In this document: in pieces, positions 8,624 to 16,114 of the stretch | Layout: every line of letters begins with the position of its first letter | Numbering within the stretch: position 1 is the stretch's first letter | Origin: Rhizobium mesoamericanum STM3625 | Lineage (GTDB): Bacteria; Pseudomonadota; Alphaproteobacteria; Rhizobiales; Rhizobiaceae | DNA: 64,000 nucleotides | Reading direction: 5' to 3' | Assembly: GCF_000312665.1 (NCBI RefSeq) | Contig: NZ_HF536772.1 | Span: 1,204,382-1,268,381, forward strand | The notes under the pieces: generated by a model | The model's input: the letters and a program-made list of their open reading frames with translations, nothing else | What the model was told of the DNA's origin: nothing | Database searches by the model: none | Program-made: the position numbers and the translations under genes

Positions 8624-10285
8624 CTATCCAAGACGGATATAGGCGACGTCCTTCTTGGCGACCTCGTCCAACGCCTCGTCATAGCCGGCATCGGCATAGC
8701 GCATAACGCCAAGCGCTGTGTCGTTGGTGAGCGCATGGTCGAGCCGCTCGTCCGCGGCATCGGTGCCATCTGCCACGATGGTCACGCCACAGCTCGTCAT
8801 GTAGCCGGCGTAGCCTCCCCCGCCGGAATGAACCACCACGAGATCGGCCATAGACGAGCAGAGCATCATGGCATCGATCAGCGGCCAATCGGCGATCGCG
8901 TCGGAGCCGTCCTTCATCCGCTCGGTCATGATGTTCGGATGCGCCATTGCGCCTGCATCGAGATGATCACGCGAGAAGGCGACCGGCCCCTTCAGCTCAC
9001 CGCTTGCAACCAACTGGTTGACCCGGCGGGCGAGCATCGTGCGTTCACCATGGCCAAGCCAGGCAATACGGGCCGGCAGCCCCTCGAAAGGCACATGCTC
9101 GCGCGCCAGCCGGATCCAGTTGGTGATGATCTTGTTCTCGGGGAACATCTCCAGAAGCAGATCATCGATCCGGGCGATATCGCTTTCTTCGCCCGATAGT
9201 GCCATCCAGCGGAAGGGACCGATCGCCCGCGCAAAGAGTGGCCGAAGATAAGCTTCGGTGAAGATCGGAATGTCGAAGGCATTAGCGACTCCGCCTTCTC
9301 TTGCCTGGGTGCGGATCAGGTTGCCGTTATCGAAGACTTCGGAGCCGTTCTTTTGGAAGTCCAGCATGGCGGTCACATGCTGCACGATCGAGGCGCGGCT
9401 TGCCGCCATCAACTGTCCCTGGCCGTCGTCGCGCATTTCGCGAACCTGCGCAAGGCTCATGCCTTTCGGCACGTAACCGTAGACAAGATCGTGCGCAGAC
9501 GTCTGGTCGGTGACGATATCAGGCACGATGCCGCGCCGTGCGATCTCAGGGTAGACTTCCGCCGCGTTGCCGACGAGACCGACAGAAAGCGCTCGCTTCT
9601 CCTTCACAGCGGCGTCGATCATGGCAAGCGCCGTATCGAGATCCGGCGCGATTTCCTGCAGGTAGCCGATCTCCTGCCGTTTCTTCGCGCGCTCGGGATC
9701 GACGTCGACGCATAGGATGGCGGCACCCGCCATGCGACCGGCGAGCGGCTGCGCGCCACCCATGCCCCCCAGACCCGCCGTCAGAACGAAGCGCCCGTAG
9801 AGATCGCCGCCGAACCGACGTTCGGCAATGCGCATGAAGATTTCATACGTGCCCTGGATGACGCCCTGGCTGCCGATATACTGCCAAGCGCCGGCCGTCA
9901 GCCCGCCCCAGCAAATCAGCCCCTTGCGCTGCAGTTCGTAGAAGACCTCGGCCTTGGCCCATTGCCCGACGATGTTGCAGTTCGCCATAATGACCAGCGG
10001 CGCCTTTGCGTGCGTCTTCACAAGGCCGATTGGCTTGCCGGACTGGATGAGCAGCGTCTGGTCCTCGTCCATTTCTATCAGTGCCTTGACGATGCCCCTG
10101 TGCGCCGCCCAGCTGCGCGCTGCCTTGCCGAGCGCGGCATAAACGATGAGATTGTCAGGATCCTCGCCGACGGAGAGAACGTTTTCGAGAAGCCGCAGCA
10201 GAGCCTCCTGCCGCCAACCCTTGGCGCGCAGCTCCGGTCCGCCCGGAACTGGAAATTTCGGATGACGTGGATTGGGTTTCGGCAT
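8624..10285 (-). CDS. Thiourocanate hydratase (urocanase-family), ergothioneine degradation
   Basis: A 553-residue urocanase-family protein, normal family length. The start MPKPNPRHP at 10285 is chosen over in-frame upstream codons. Seen: the NAD-binding GLGGMGGAQP (residues 171-180). The urocanase signature FQGLPxRICW reads FEGLPARIAW (400-409), so the conserved cysteine is Ala408. The C-terminal HSGGGGYAGYM also departs from the urocanase HHGGGVGMGF form. Family knowledge: thiourocanate hydratases resemble urocanases and make a 2-thiohydantoin-5-propionate intermediate in ergothioneine breakdown. Genes for all the partner enzymes lie directly upstream in the same operon. Plain urocanate hydratase (HutU) is the alternative and is less likely, since hutI, hutG and hutF-like genes are absent. 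Confidence 0.82.
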   Translation of the reverse strand: MPKPNPRHPKFPVPGGPELRAKGWRQEALLRLLENVLSVGEDPDNLIVYAALGKAARSWAAHRGIVKALIEMDEDQTLLIQSGKPIGLVKTHAKAPLVIMANCNIVGQWAKAEVFYELQRKGLICWGGLTAGAWQYIGSQGVIQGTYEIFMRIAERRFGGDLYGRFVLTAGLGGMGGAQPLAGRMAGAAILCVDVDPERAKKRQEIGYLQEIAPDLDTALAMIDAAVKEKRALSVGLVGNAAEVYPEIARRGIVPDIVTDQTSAHDLVYGYVPKGMSLAQVREMRDDGQGQLMAASRASIVQHVTAMLDFQKNGSEVFDNGNLIRTQAREGGVANAFDIPIFTEAYLRPLFARAIGPFRWMALSGEESDIARIDDLLLEMFPENKIITNWIRLAREHVPFEGLPARIAWLGHGERTMLARRVNQLVASGELKGPVAFSRDHLDAGAMAHPNIMTERMKDGSDAIADWPLIDAMMLCSSMADLVVVHSGGGGYAGYMTSCGVTIVADGTDAADERLDHALTNDTALGVMRYADAGYDEALDEVAKKDVAYIRLG

Positions 10286-10334
10286 CTTGGTCGTTCCTCT
10301 GTCTCTGTCTTTTTTGGGGTCTCGGTGCTTCCGT

Positions 10335-10664
10335 TCACTTGGCGGGTAGTGAGCGCACGAACGCAATGGCTGCCTCGAGGAGATGGCGCCGTATATTGTC
10401 ATCGCCATAAATCTCCGCGCCGACCCTGACCCAACCGTGCATTGCACGGCCGCCGGAAAGCATCTGCGCGGCGCCGGGCAAGTCGAGCGCCCAGTCGTCA
10501 TTGCCTTTGCCAAGACGGATCAGCATACCGTCCTGTCGGGCGCCGCAAAGGAGATTCCCGTCGAGCAGGAAGGCTAGCCCGCCGAACATCGGCTTCTCGC
10601 TGAGGCCGGACACTGTGCCCAGCTCCTCTTTCAGCAGTTCCTCGAGGCCGATGTCCCGTGCCAT
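10335..10664 (-). CDS. TfoX N-terminal-domain protein embedded in the ergothioneine operon
   Basis: A 109-residue protein starting MARDIGLEELLKEELG at 10664. It has the TfoX/Sxy N-terminal fold signature: MFGGLAFLLDGNLLCGA, then a strand-rich middle and a helical C-terminus. It lacks the C-terminal domain found in competence regulator TfoX, so it is the short stand-alone type of unknown function. It starts 4 bp after the desulfurase gene and ends 49 bp before the thiourocanate hydratase gene, so it is co-transcribed with both. A role in regulation or enzyme maturation is speculation. Confidence 0.8.
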   Translation of the reverse strand: MARDIGLEELLKEELGTVSGLSEKPMFGGLAFLLDGNLLCGARQDGMLIRLGKGNDDWALDLPGAAQMLSGGRAMHGWVRVGAEIYGDDNIRRHLLEAAIAFVRSLPAK

Positions 10665-10668
10665 GATG

Positions 10669-11766
10669 TCAGGCCTTTGGCAGAAGCGCATAGCGCGCAA
10701 GCTCGATGCCCATCGCCTTCTCCACCGGGGGATAGACGGTCGGGTCGAGAACGCTGGCAGACAGCGGAATGGTGCTCATCGGCACATGTAGGATGAAGAC
10801 ATGCATGCCGCTCTTTAACTGACCGACGCTCAGCGGCTCGCCCTCGGGCGACAGCGTTGTAATGACGGAGGGGAAGGTGGCGATCCGTTTGCCCTCCATA
10901 TCGTCGACGGCCATGTATTCGTTCATCACATGCATGGTCACCGCCTTGTCGCCGGAGCCTACGACGATCGTGCCGATGTCGAAGGCCTCCCTTGTATAGA
11001 CGACGTCCTTCTTGGTGATGATGCCTTCGGCGAGGATTTGGCCGCCGGTTGTCTTGCAGATGGCATCGATCACGGCCGAGCCGCCTATCTTCTCCGCGGC
11101 AATGATTGCCTCGCCCAGCGCCAGCGCCATCGAGATGCCACCGAGTGCTGCGTTGGCGCGCACATAAGATGCACGCAGCGGATTGCGGCAGCTCGCAATG
11201 AACCCGCCTGACTGATCGGAGGCCGCCCGCAGGATCGGTGAGATCTTCGCCGTTGCGCCCTTGACGACGAGCTCGATGTATCGGTTTTCAGCGCGGTTTC
11301 CGCCGACCGCGGTCTGGATCATCTGTTCGGGCGAACCCGCCATGCCGATCGAGCCCATGTCGCCTGTCGGATGCGCGCGCATATCGCCGACGGCGTCGAC
11401 GACCTTGGTTCCGAGGATTGCGGAGGGCAGCCAGCCGTTCAGCGTTGACGACTTGCCGTTCTGGCCGATGATCAGGCCGGACAGTGTCTCGCCTAGTTCG
11501 TCCTGCAGCAGCTGCACGGCCTTCACATAGTCGATACCCTGCATTTCCCACGGGGTGGTGGAGGCTGGTGCGCCGATCGCAGCAGCGGTCGCGATCCAGT
11601 CGTCGTCATTCAACTCGTCGATCGATACGAGTTCGGGCTTGCCGATATTGACGGCAGCATAGCCGAGCATGCGGCCGTGGTCCGCCCAGCCGCCACCACC
11701 GGCGGCATAGACCGACCCGCCCTTTACGGCGGCTTCGACATCCTTCTCAACGAGTATGCGTCCCAT
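10669..11766 (-). CDS. DUF917 family protein, probable thiohydantoin desulfurase
   Basis: A 365-residue protein of the DUF917 family (PF06032, now named for S-methylthiohydantoin desulfurase domains). Typical features are the N-terminal GGGGWADHGRMLGY, the DELNDDDW acidic segment near 50 and GDMRAHPTGDMGSIGM near 128. In the ergothioneine pathway a protein of this type removes sulfur from 2-thiohydantoin-5-propionate, giving hydantoin-5-propionate and sulfide. Its ATG overlaps the TGA of the carbamoylase gene by one base (TGATG), indicating translational coupling. The pathway role is inferred from family plus operon content. Confidence 0.8.
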   Translation of the reverse strand: MGRILVEKDVEAAVKGGSVYAAGGGGWADHGRMLGYAAVNIGKPELVSIDELNDDDWIATAAAIGAPASTTPWEMQGIDYVKAVQLLQDELGETLSGLIIGQNGKSSTLNGWLPSAILGTKVVDAVGDMRAHPTGDMGSIGMAGSPEQMIQTAVGGNRAENRYIELVVKGATAKISPILRAASDQSGGFIASCRNPLRASYVRANAALGGISMALALGEAIIAAEKIGGSAVIDAICKTTGGQILAEGIITKKDVVYTREAFDIGTIVVGSGDKAVTMHVMNEYMAVDDMEGKRIATFPSVITTLSPEGEPLSVGQLKSGMHVFILHVPMSTIPLSASVLDPTVYPPVEKAMGIELARYALLPKA

Positions 11767-13028
11767 CAGGCATTCTCCTGCTTCAAGCTCTTGTCCATGT
11801 CCATGACGGCCTCGAAAAGCACTGCAGCACCGAGGCTGATGTCGTCATTGTCAGCCAATTCGTCAGCGCAGTGGCTGCGTCCCTCCTTGCAGGGCACGAA
11901 GATCATGGCCGCGGGCGCGACCTTGGCGATCCAGGCCATGTCGTGGCCGGCGCCCGACGCCATGCGCCGATACTTGGCGCCGACGGTTTCGCATGCCCTT
12001 TCGAGCCGTTTCAACAGCCCGGCATCGCTCGGCGTCGGATAGTTGTCGGAGATGCGCATCGGGCTTTTGATCGACACTCCGTAAGCGATGGCTAACTTAA
12101 TGACATGCTCGTCCAGCCATTCGCAGAAGGCTTCCATGTCATTTCGGACCTCTGCCCGCCCATCGATCAGCAGGACGACCTTCGAGGGAACGACGTTGGC
12201 TGCATTCGGCTCGATCCGGAACTCACCGACCGTCGCAGCGAAATGCCCCGGTGTCTTCGCACGAGCGGCTGCGGCATTGCGGATATCGAGAACCAGTTGC
12301 GCGGCGGCGACCAGCGCATCCGAGCGGCTATCCATCGGTGTCGTGCCGGCATGGTCGGCGCGCCCTTCGACGATAATCTCGATCCGGGTGATCCCGGCAA
12401 TCGCGGTGACGATGCCGACATCCTTCCTCTCGTTCTCGAGAACCGGTCCCTGCTCGATATGGAGCTCAAGAAAACCTGCAATGTCCGGCCTGTTCTGCTG
12501 CAGCAGAACGCCCGGGCGCCCACCAACCCCGGCAATCGCTTCGGCCAGATCACGCCCGTCCGTGGCGCGGGAAAGCCAGGCTTCCGGCAGTTGCGCGGTC
12601 ATGCCACGGCTGCCGATACAGGAGACTCCGAAGATGCTGACCTCCTCCGCAAGAAAGTCGACGATCTCCAGGTCGTGATCAAGTTCAATGCCCCGATCGC
12701 TAAGCGCACGAGCGACCTCCAGCGCCGCCACCACACCGGCAATGCCGTCGAAGCGGCCACCGTCCGGTACGGTATCCGAATGCGAACCAAGCATGATCGC
12801 GCCGAGCCCTTCGATGGCGCCCCGCCGCTTGCCGATGAGATTGCCGGCTGCATCGATCCTTGTCTCGAGGCCAGCCGCCTGCATGCGCGCTTCGATATAG
12901 GCGCGCCCCTCGAGAAAGAGCGGCGAGAAGGCGCGACGGGTCCATGGATGGCCGGGTTCGGTGATCCCGGCCAGGGCGTCGATATCCTCTGCAATGCGAT
13001 CTGGATTCACCGGCAGGTTTCTATTCAT
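11766..13028 (-). CDS. N-carbamoyl-L-amino-acid hydrolase (M20 family), probable N-carbamoyl-glutamate hydrolase
   Basis: A 420-residue di-metal amidohydrolase of the AmaB/HyuC/allantoate amidohydrolase group. Metal ligands can be read: His83 in GSHSDTV, Asp94 in GRFDG, the Glu128-Glu129 pair in FLAEEV and a His in LELHIEQGP. GRADHAGTTPM marks the dimerisation-domain histidine. The expected reaction is N-carbamoyl-L-glutamate to L-glutamate, CO2 and ammonia, the last step of ergothioneine degradation. The start overlaps the upstream hydantoinase stop as ATGA. Allantoate or beta-ureidopropionate hydrolase activity would be the alternative but fits the neighbours less well. Confidence 0.85.
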   Translation of the reverse strand: MNRNLPVNPDRIAEDIDALAGITEPGHPWTRRAFSPLFLEGRAYIEARMQAAGLETRIDAAGNLIGKRRGAIEGLGAIMLGSHSDTVPDGGRFDGIAGVVAALEVARALSDRGIELDHDLEIVDFLAEEVSIFGVSCIGSRGMTAQLPEAWLSRATDGRDLAEAIAGVGGRPGVLLQQNRPDIAGFLELHIEQGPVLENERKDVGIVTAIAGITRIEIIVEGRADHAGTTPMDSRSDALVAAAQLVLDIRNAAAARAKTPGHFAATVGEFRIEPNAANVVPSKVVLLIDGRAEVRNDMEAFCEWLDEHVIKLAIAYGVSIKSPMRISDNYPTPSDAGLLKRLERACETVGAKYRRMASGAGHDMAWIAKVAPAAMIFVPCKEGRSHCADELADNDDISLGAAVLFEAVMDMDKSLKQENA

Positions 13029-14407
13029 TGTGCGGCTCCGGCAATCACCCGCCTTGGCAGTGGGCGCACAAATCGGCCGGTTCCCGGTTCAGCCAGTACC
13101 GTCACGCCATCGGCGATCTTCTTGCCGCGCAGATAGGTCGCCGAGACCGTCCACGGAAGGAGGATGCCGTTGTAAGGGCTCCAGCCAACCACGTTGTTGC
13201 CGCTGGCGGCTGCGTCATAGACCATTTCGCGCGGCTCGAGCACGACGATATCGGCGTCCTTGCCTGGCGTGAGCGCACCCTTGACGTGATCGAGGCGGAA
13301 ATGCTTCGCCGGGTTCTCTGCCATCAGCTTGGCCGCCCAGGTGAGCGGGATGCCCCGCTCGGAGGCACCCTTGAGGAAGAGCGGCACCATAACCTCAAGC
13401 CCGGGCACACCTGAGGCGTTCGCAAGCATATCAGGGTTAGTCTTGCGATTCTCGGACCAGCTGACGTGATCTGTCGAGACCAGCCAGACATTGCCCTCGG
13501 CGACCTTGCGCCACAGCGCCTCGACCTCGCCGCGCGGTCGGATCGGCGGATTAATCTTAGCCTTGCCGCCTAGGCGTTTGACGTCGTTTTCTTCGTCCAG
13601 AGTCAGATAGTGGATGCAGCATTCCACCGTCGCCTCGAAGCCGTCGCGGCGATAGGCGCGCGCGATGTCATAGCCGCGCCCGAGTGAACAATGCACCACA
13701 TGCGATGGGCATCCGGTATTGGCGCCCGTTTCGAAAATGGTGTGCATAGCCAACAGCTCGGTGATCGGCGGCCGGGACAGTCCATGCGCCCGCCAATCGG
13801 TGACCCCACTTGCTTTCACGCGCTCCATATAGGTGCGGACGGCCTCGTCATCCTCGTTGTGGACGCCTGCGGTCAGCCCTGTCGGCGCGATAGCGGCAAA
13901 GCATTCGTCCAGCAGAGCAGGGGGAATGCGCGGGAAACGTTTCGGATCCGTGCCGAAGGTCGAGAACTTGAAGGCGGCAACGCCGGCCTCTATCATTTCG
14001 GGGACCCGTTTGGCGCCTTCTTCAGGATCCACGGTGCCGTAGAGCGCAAAATCGACCCGCGCCTGTGGGCCGGCGTGAGCGATCTTCTTTTTTACAGCTT
14101 CCGCCGAGCAGACGAGGTTGCCTTCATCATAAGGCATATCGACGATGGTCGTCACACCGCCGGCCGCAGCCGAGCGCGTCGACCAGATGAAATCTTCCTG
14201 GTCCTTCTGTGACAGCGAGTGAACCTGGGCGTCGATTGCTCCCGGCAGGATCAAGGCCTTGCCCAGCAGGTGGCGCTCGCGTGCGCCAGGCGGCACGCCA
14301 AGGCCGAATTCCGCAATTTTGCCATCGCGGACGGCAACGTAGCCGGCTTCCAAGATGCGCTCCGGCAAAACGACCCTGCCCTGCAGAACGAGATCGAAAT
14401 CAGCCAT
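13025..14407 (-). CDS. Dihydropyrimidinase/hydantoinase-family amidohydrolase
   Basis: A 460-residue cyclic amidohydrolase starting MADFDLVLQGRVVLPE at 14407. It has the small beta-sandwich N-terminus, then the metal site region GAIDAQVHSLSQ (56-67), where the usual Asp-x-His-x-His reads Asp-Ala-Gln61-Val-His63. Later ligand-type segments include TAGVHNEDDE, SHVVHCSLGRG and VSTDHVSW. A Gln at the first position also occurs in some dihydroorotase-type proteins. Inferred reaction: ring opening of hydantoin-5-propionate to N-carbamoyl-L-glutamate. The gene overlaps the carbamoylase start by 4 bp and follows the ergothionase gene after 31 bp. Confidence 0.83.
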   Translation of the reverse strand: MADFDLVLQGRVVLPERILEAGYVAVRDGKIAEFGLGVPPGARERHLLGKALILPGAIDAQVHSLSQKDQEDFIWSTRSAAAGGVTTIVDMPYDEGNLVCSAEAVKKKIAHAGPQARVDFALYGTVDPEEGAKRVPEMIEAGVAAFKFSTFGTDPKRFPRIPPALLDECFAAIAPTGLTAGVHNEDDEAVRTYMERVKASGVTDWRAHGLSRPPITELLAMHTIFETGANTGCPSHVVHCSLGRGYDIARAYRRDGFEATVECCIHYLTLDEENDVKRLGGKAKINPPIRPRGEVEALWRKVAEGNVWLVSTDHVSWSENRKTNPDMLANASGVPGLEVMVPLFLKGASERGIPLTWAAKLMAENPAKHFRLDHVKGALTPGKDADIVVLEPREMVYDAAASGNNVVGWSPYNGILLPWTVSATYLRGKKIADGVTVLAEPGTGRFVRPLPRRVIAGAAQ

Positions 14408-14438
14408 GCCGCTTTCTCCGTGGCAAGAATTGAAGGGA

Positions 14439-16022
14439 TCAGATGACAACCGGTTCCTGGGTGAGGCGTTCCTCGATGCGCTCCAGTGACCCGAGGGCAA
14501 AGAAATCGTCGAACGATGCGATCGGCACCTCTTCTATCAGCTTGGACAGGAAGGCGTCGGAGCCGAGTTCTTCCTCGATCGCTTCGACTTCGGCAGACAG
14601 TGGCCGGTCGACCGTATAAAACTCCGCGTGCTTGCGAACAACGTCATAGAGCATCGCGCCGACGCCTTTCGGCTTGTCGCCGAGAATGTCCACGGCTTGC
14701 GCAGAAAGCAGCGTTTCGAGAGCGGCAAGTCGCATCAGCGCGCGCGTCTGGCGCTCGAAGCGCTCGATCACCAACGGTAGGAAGGCAGCCTCGTCCTCGA
14801 GGCCAGCCGCGACCACCAGCGACTGGGCAGAAACCGGGTTCGACATCGACAGCACGCGGGAAAAGATCTCGCCGGCCAGCTTGATAATCGGGCCGAATCC
14901 GGTGGCGATACGGCCCGGCGGCACGAGATTGACCGGAAGGTCACGGCGCTGGCCGTTGCCGAGCAGGACGCAGCGATTGAAGGCGTTGCGGGCAGCGTGC
15001 GCCATGCAGAGAGCGGCCGATTCAAGCAGGATCGTCACGTCAAGCGGCAGCGATCCGCCCGAGGTCATCACCCGCCCCTCGACGACGACGGGGTTGTCGT
15101 CGGAGCGTCCAGTGGCGGCGAGGATCTTGTGGCCTGTCGTGAGCAGGTTCTCGATGACCGCGCCGAAGACCTGAGCGATCATTCGCAGGCTCAACGGGTC
15201 CTGGACATGGGTTTTGACCGGCCACTGCCAGGCGTCCGAAGCGTTGCAAAGCCAGGAGCCGATCAAAGCCTCCCGGGAGGTGCCGACATGGCGAACGGAA
15301 AGCCACGGGTCGCGGGAAGCGCCAAGCGCGCCTGAGGCCATCATGCCGGAGGCCAGCAGCACGCGAATGGAAGCTGCGGCATTGCGGGTCGCGTCCGCTG
15401 CCGCCGCGAAGCTCACGGCATTGACGCTGAGCGAGGCCAGACTGTCGCGCGGAGCCATAGTGAATGGTTTCATGCCGGCTGCGGCGAAGGCGTCGGCAGC
15501 CTGCATGCGCTTGCCCCGATAGACGGCTTCCCCGACACCGGTCAATACAGCGCCGATCTGTCCCATGAGGCCAATGTCGGCGCAACCGATAGAGCCGGTG
15601 CGGCGGACCACGGGAATAATGCCGGCCTCCAGCATGCGCATATAGGAATCGACAAGTTCACGCGTGCAACCGACTTGTCCCGTCAGTGCGGTATTGATGC
15701 GGATGGCCATCGCGTTGCGCACGACGGAGCTCGAAAACGGTGTCCCGGTGCCGAAGTGATGTGCACGCACCAGCCCCAGATTAAAAGCGTCGACATCTTC
15801 GGAAGACCATTCGACATCCTTCATGGCGCCGACACCGGTGGTTGCTCCATAGACGGGCGTCCCGGAATTGATCGCGTCCTCGACAATCCCGCGGGCAACC
15901 TCGACGCGGGCCATGCCCGTCGTCGAAGCTGAAAGCGCCACCTTGCCCGATCCGATCCTCACCATCTCAGCAAAGCTGAGCGGCTGCCCGGAAAGTTCGA
16001 TGCGGGGGCGTTCATGCTTCAT
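14439..16022 (-). CDS. Ergothionase (histidine-ammonia-lyase-like, lacking the MIO triad)
   Basis: A 527-residue aromatic-amino-acid-lyase-family protein. It keeps the HAL-type PVYGATTGVGAM with Tyr58, and the VQDPLSLRMIAQVFG helix. The segment that should read GSVG-ASG-D instead reads GSIG-CAD (Cys147-Ala148-Asp149), so the Ala-Ser-Gly triad that cyclises to the MIO electrophile is absent. Ergothionases are the known MIO-independent relatives: they eliminate trimethylamine from ergothioneine, giving thiourocanate. This is the first gene of the operon, with AAGGAG 9 nt before its ATG. True histidine ammonia-lyase activity is very unlikely without MIO. Confidence 0.85.
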   Translation of the reverse strand: MKHERPRIELSGQPLSFAEMVRIGSGKVALSASTTGMARVEVARGIVEDAINSGTPVYGATTGVGAMKDVEWSSEDVDAFNLGLVRAHHFGTGTPFSSSVVRNAMAIRINTALTGQVGCTRELVDSYMRMLEAGIIPVVRRTGSIGCADIGLMGQIGAVLTGVGEAVYRGKRMQAADAFAAAGMKPFTMAPRDSLASLSVNAVSFAAAADATRNAAASIRVLLASGMMASGALGASRDPWLSVRHVGTSREALIGSWLCNASDAWQWPVKTHVQDPLSLRMIAQVFGAVIENLLTTGHKILAATGRSDDNPVVVEGRVMTSGGSLPLDVTILLESAALCMAHAARNAFNRCVLLGNGQRRDLPVNLVPPGRIATGFGPIIKLAGEIFSRVLSMSNPVSAQSLVVAAGLEDEAAFLPLVIERFERQTRALMRLAALETLLSAQAVDILGDKPKGVGAMLYDVVRKHAEFYTVDRPLSAEVEAIEEELGSDAFLSKLIEEVPIASFDDFFALGSLERIEERLTQEPVVI

Positions 16023-16069
16023 CTGCCATATCTCCTTGAAAAGTGAGACTATGCGACGGCGCTACTGGG

Positions 16070-16081
16070 TGGGATATCCCA
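16070..16081. promoter_or_regulatory. Candidate operator palindrome upstream of the ergothioneine operon
   Basis: TGGGATATCCCA is a perfect 12-bp palindrome in the 92-bp gap between ubiB and the first operon gene, 47 bp before the ATG. I could not pick out a confident -35/-10 pair around it. No regulator gene is adjacent to the operon, so a distantly encoded repressor or activator is inferred. Confidence 0.4.
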
Positions 16082-16114
16082 AATATCGAACACAGCATGC
16101 GTTGCTGCGATGGA

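Noticed and set aside
10286..10513. N-terminal extension of the thiourocanate hydratase frame
   Set aside because: The extra 76 codons overlap the TfoX gene and show no urocanase similarity; MPKPNPRHP at 10285 matches the family start.
8624..16022. Classical histidine utilisation (hut) operon
   Set aside because: HutH- and HutU-like proteins are present, but the lyase lacks the MIO triad, the hydratase lacks the signature Cys, and no imidazolonepropionase or formiminoglutamate enzyme is encoded. DUF917, hydantoinase and carbamoylase fit the ergothioneine route.
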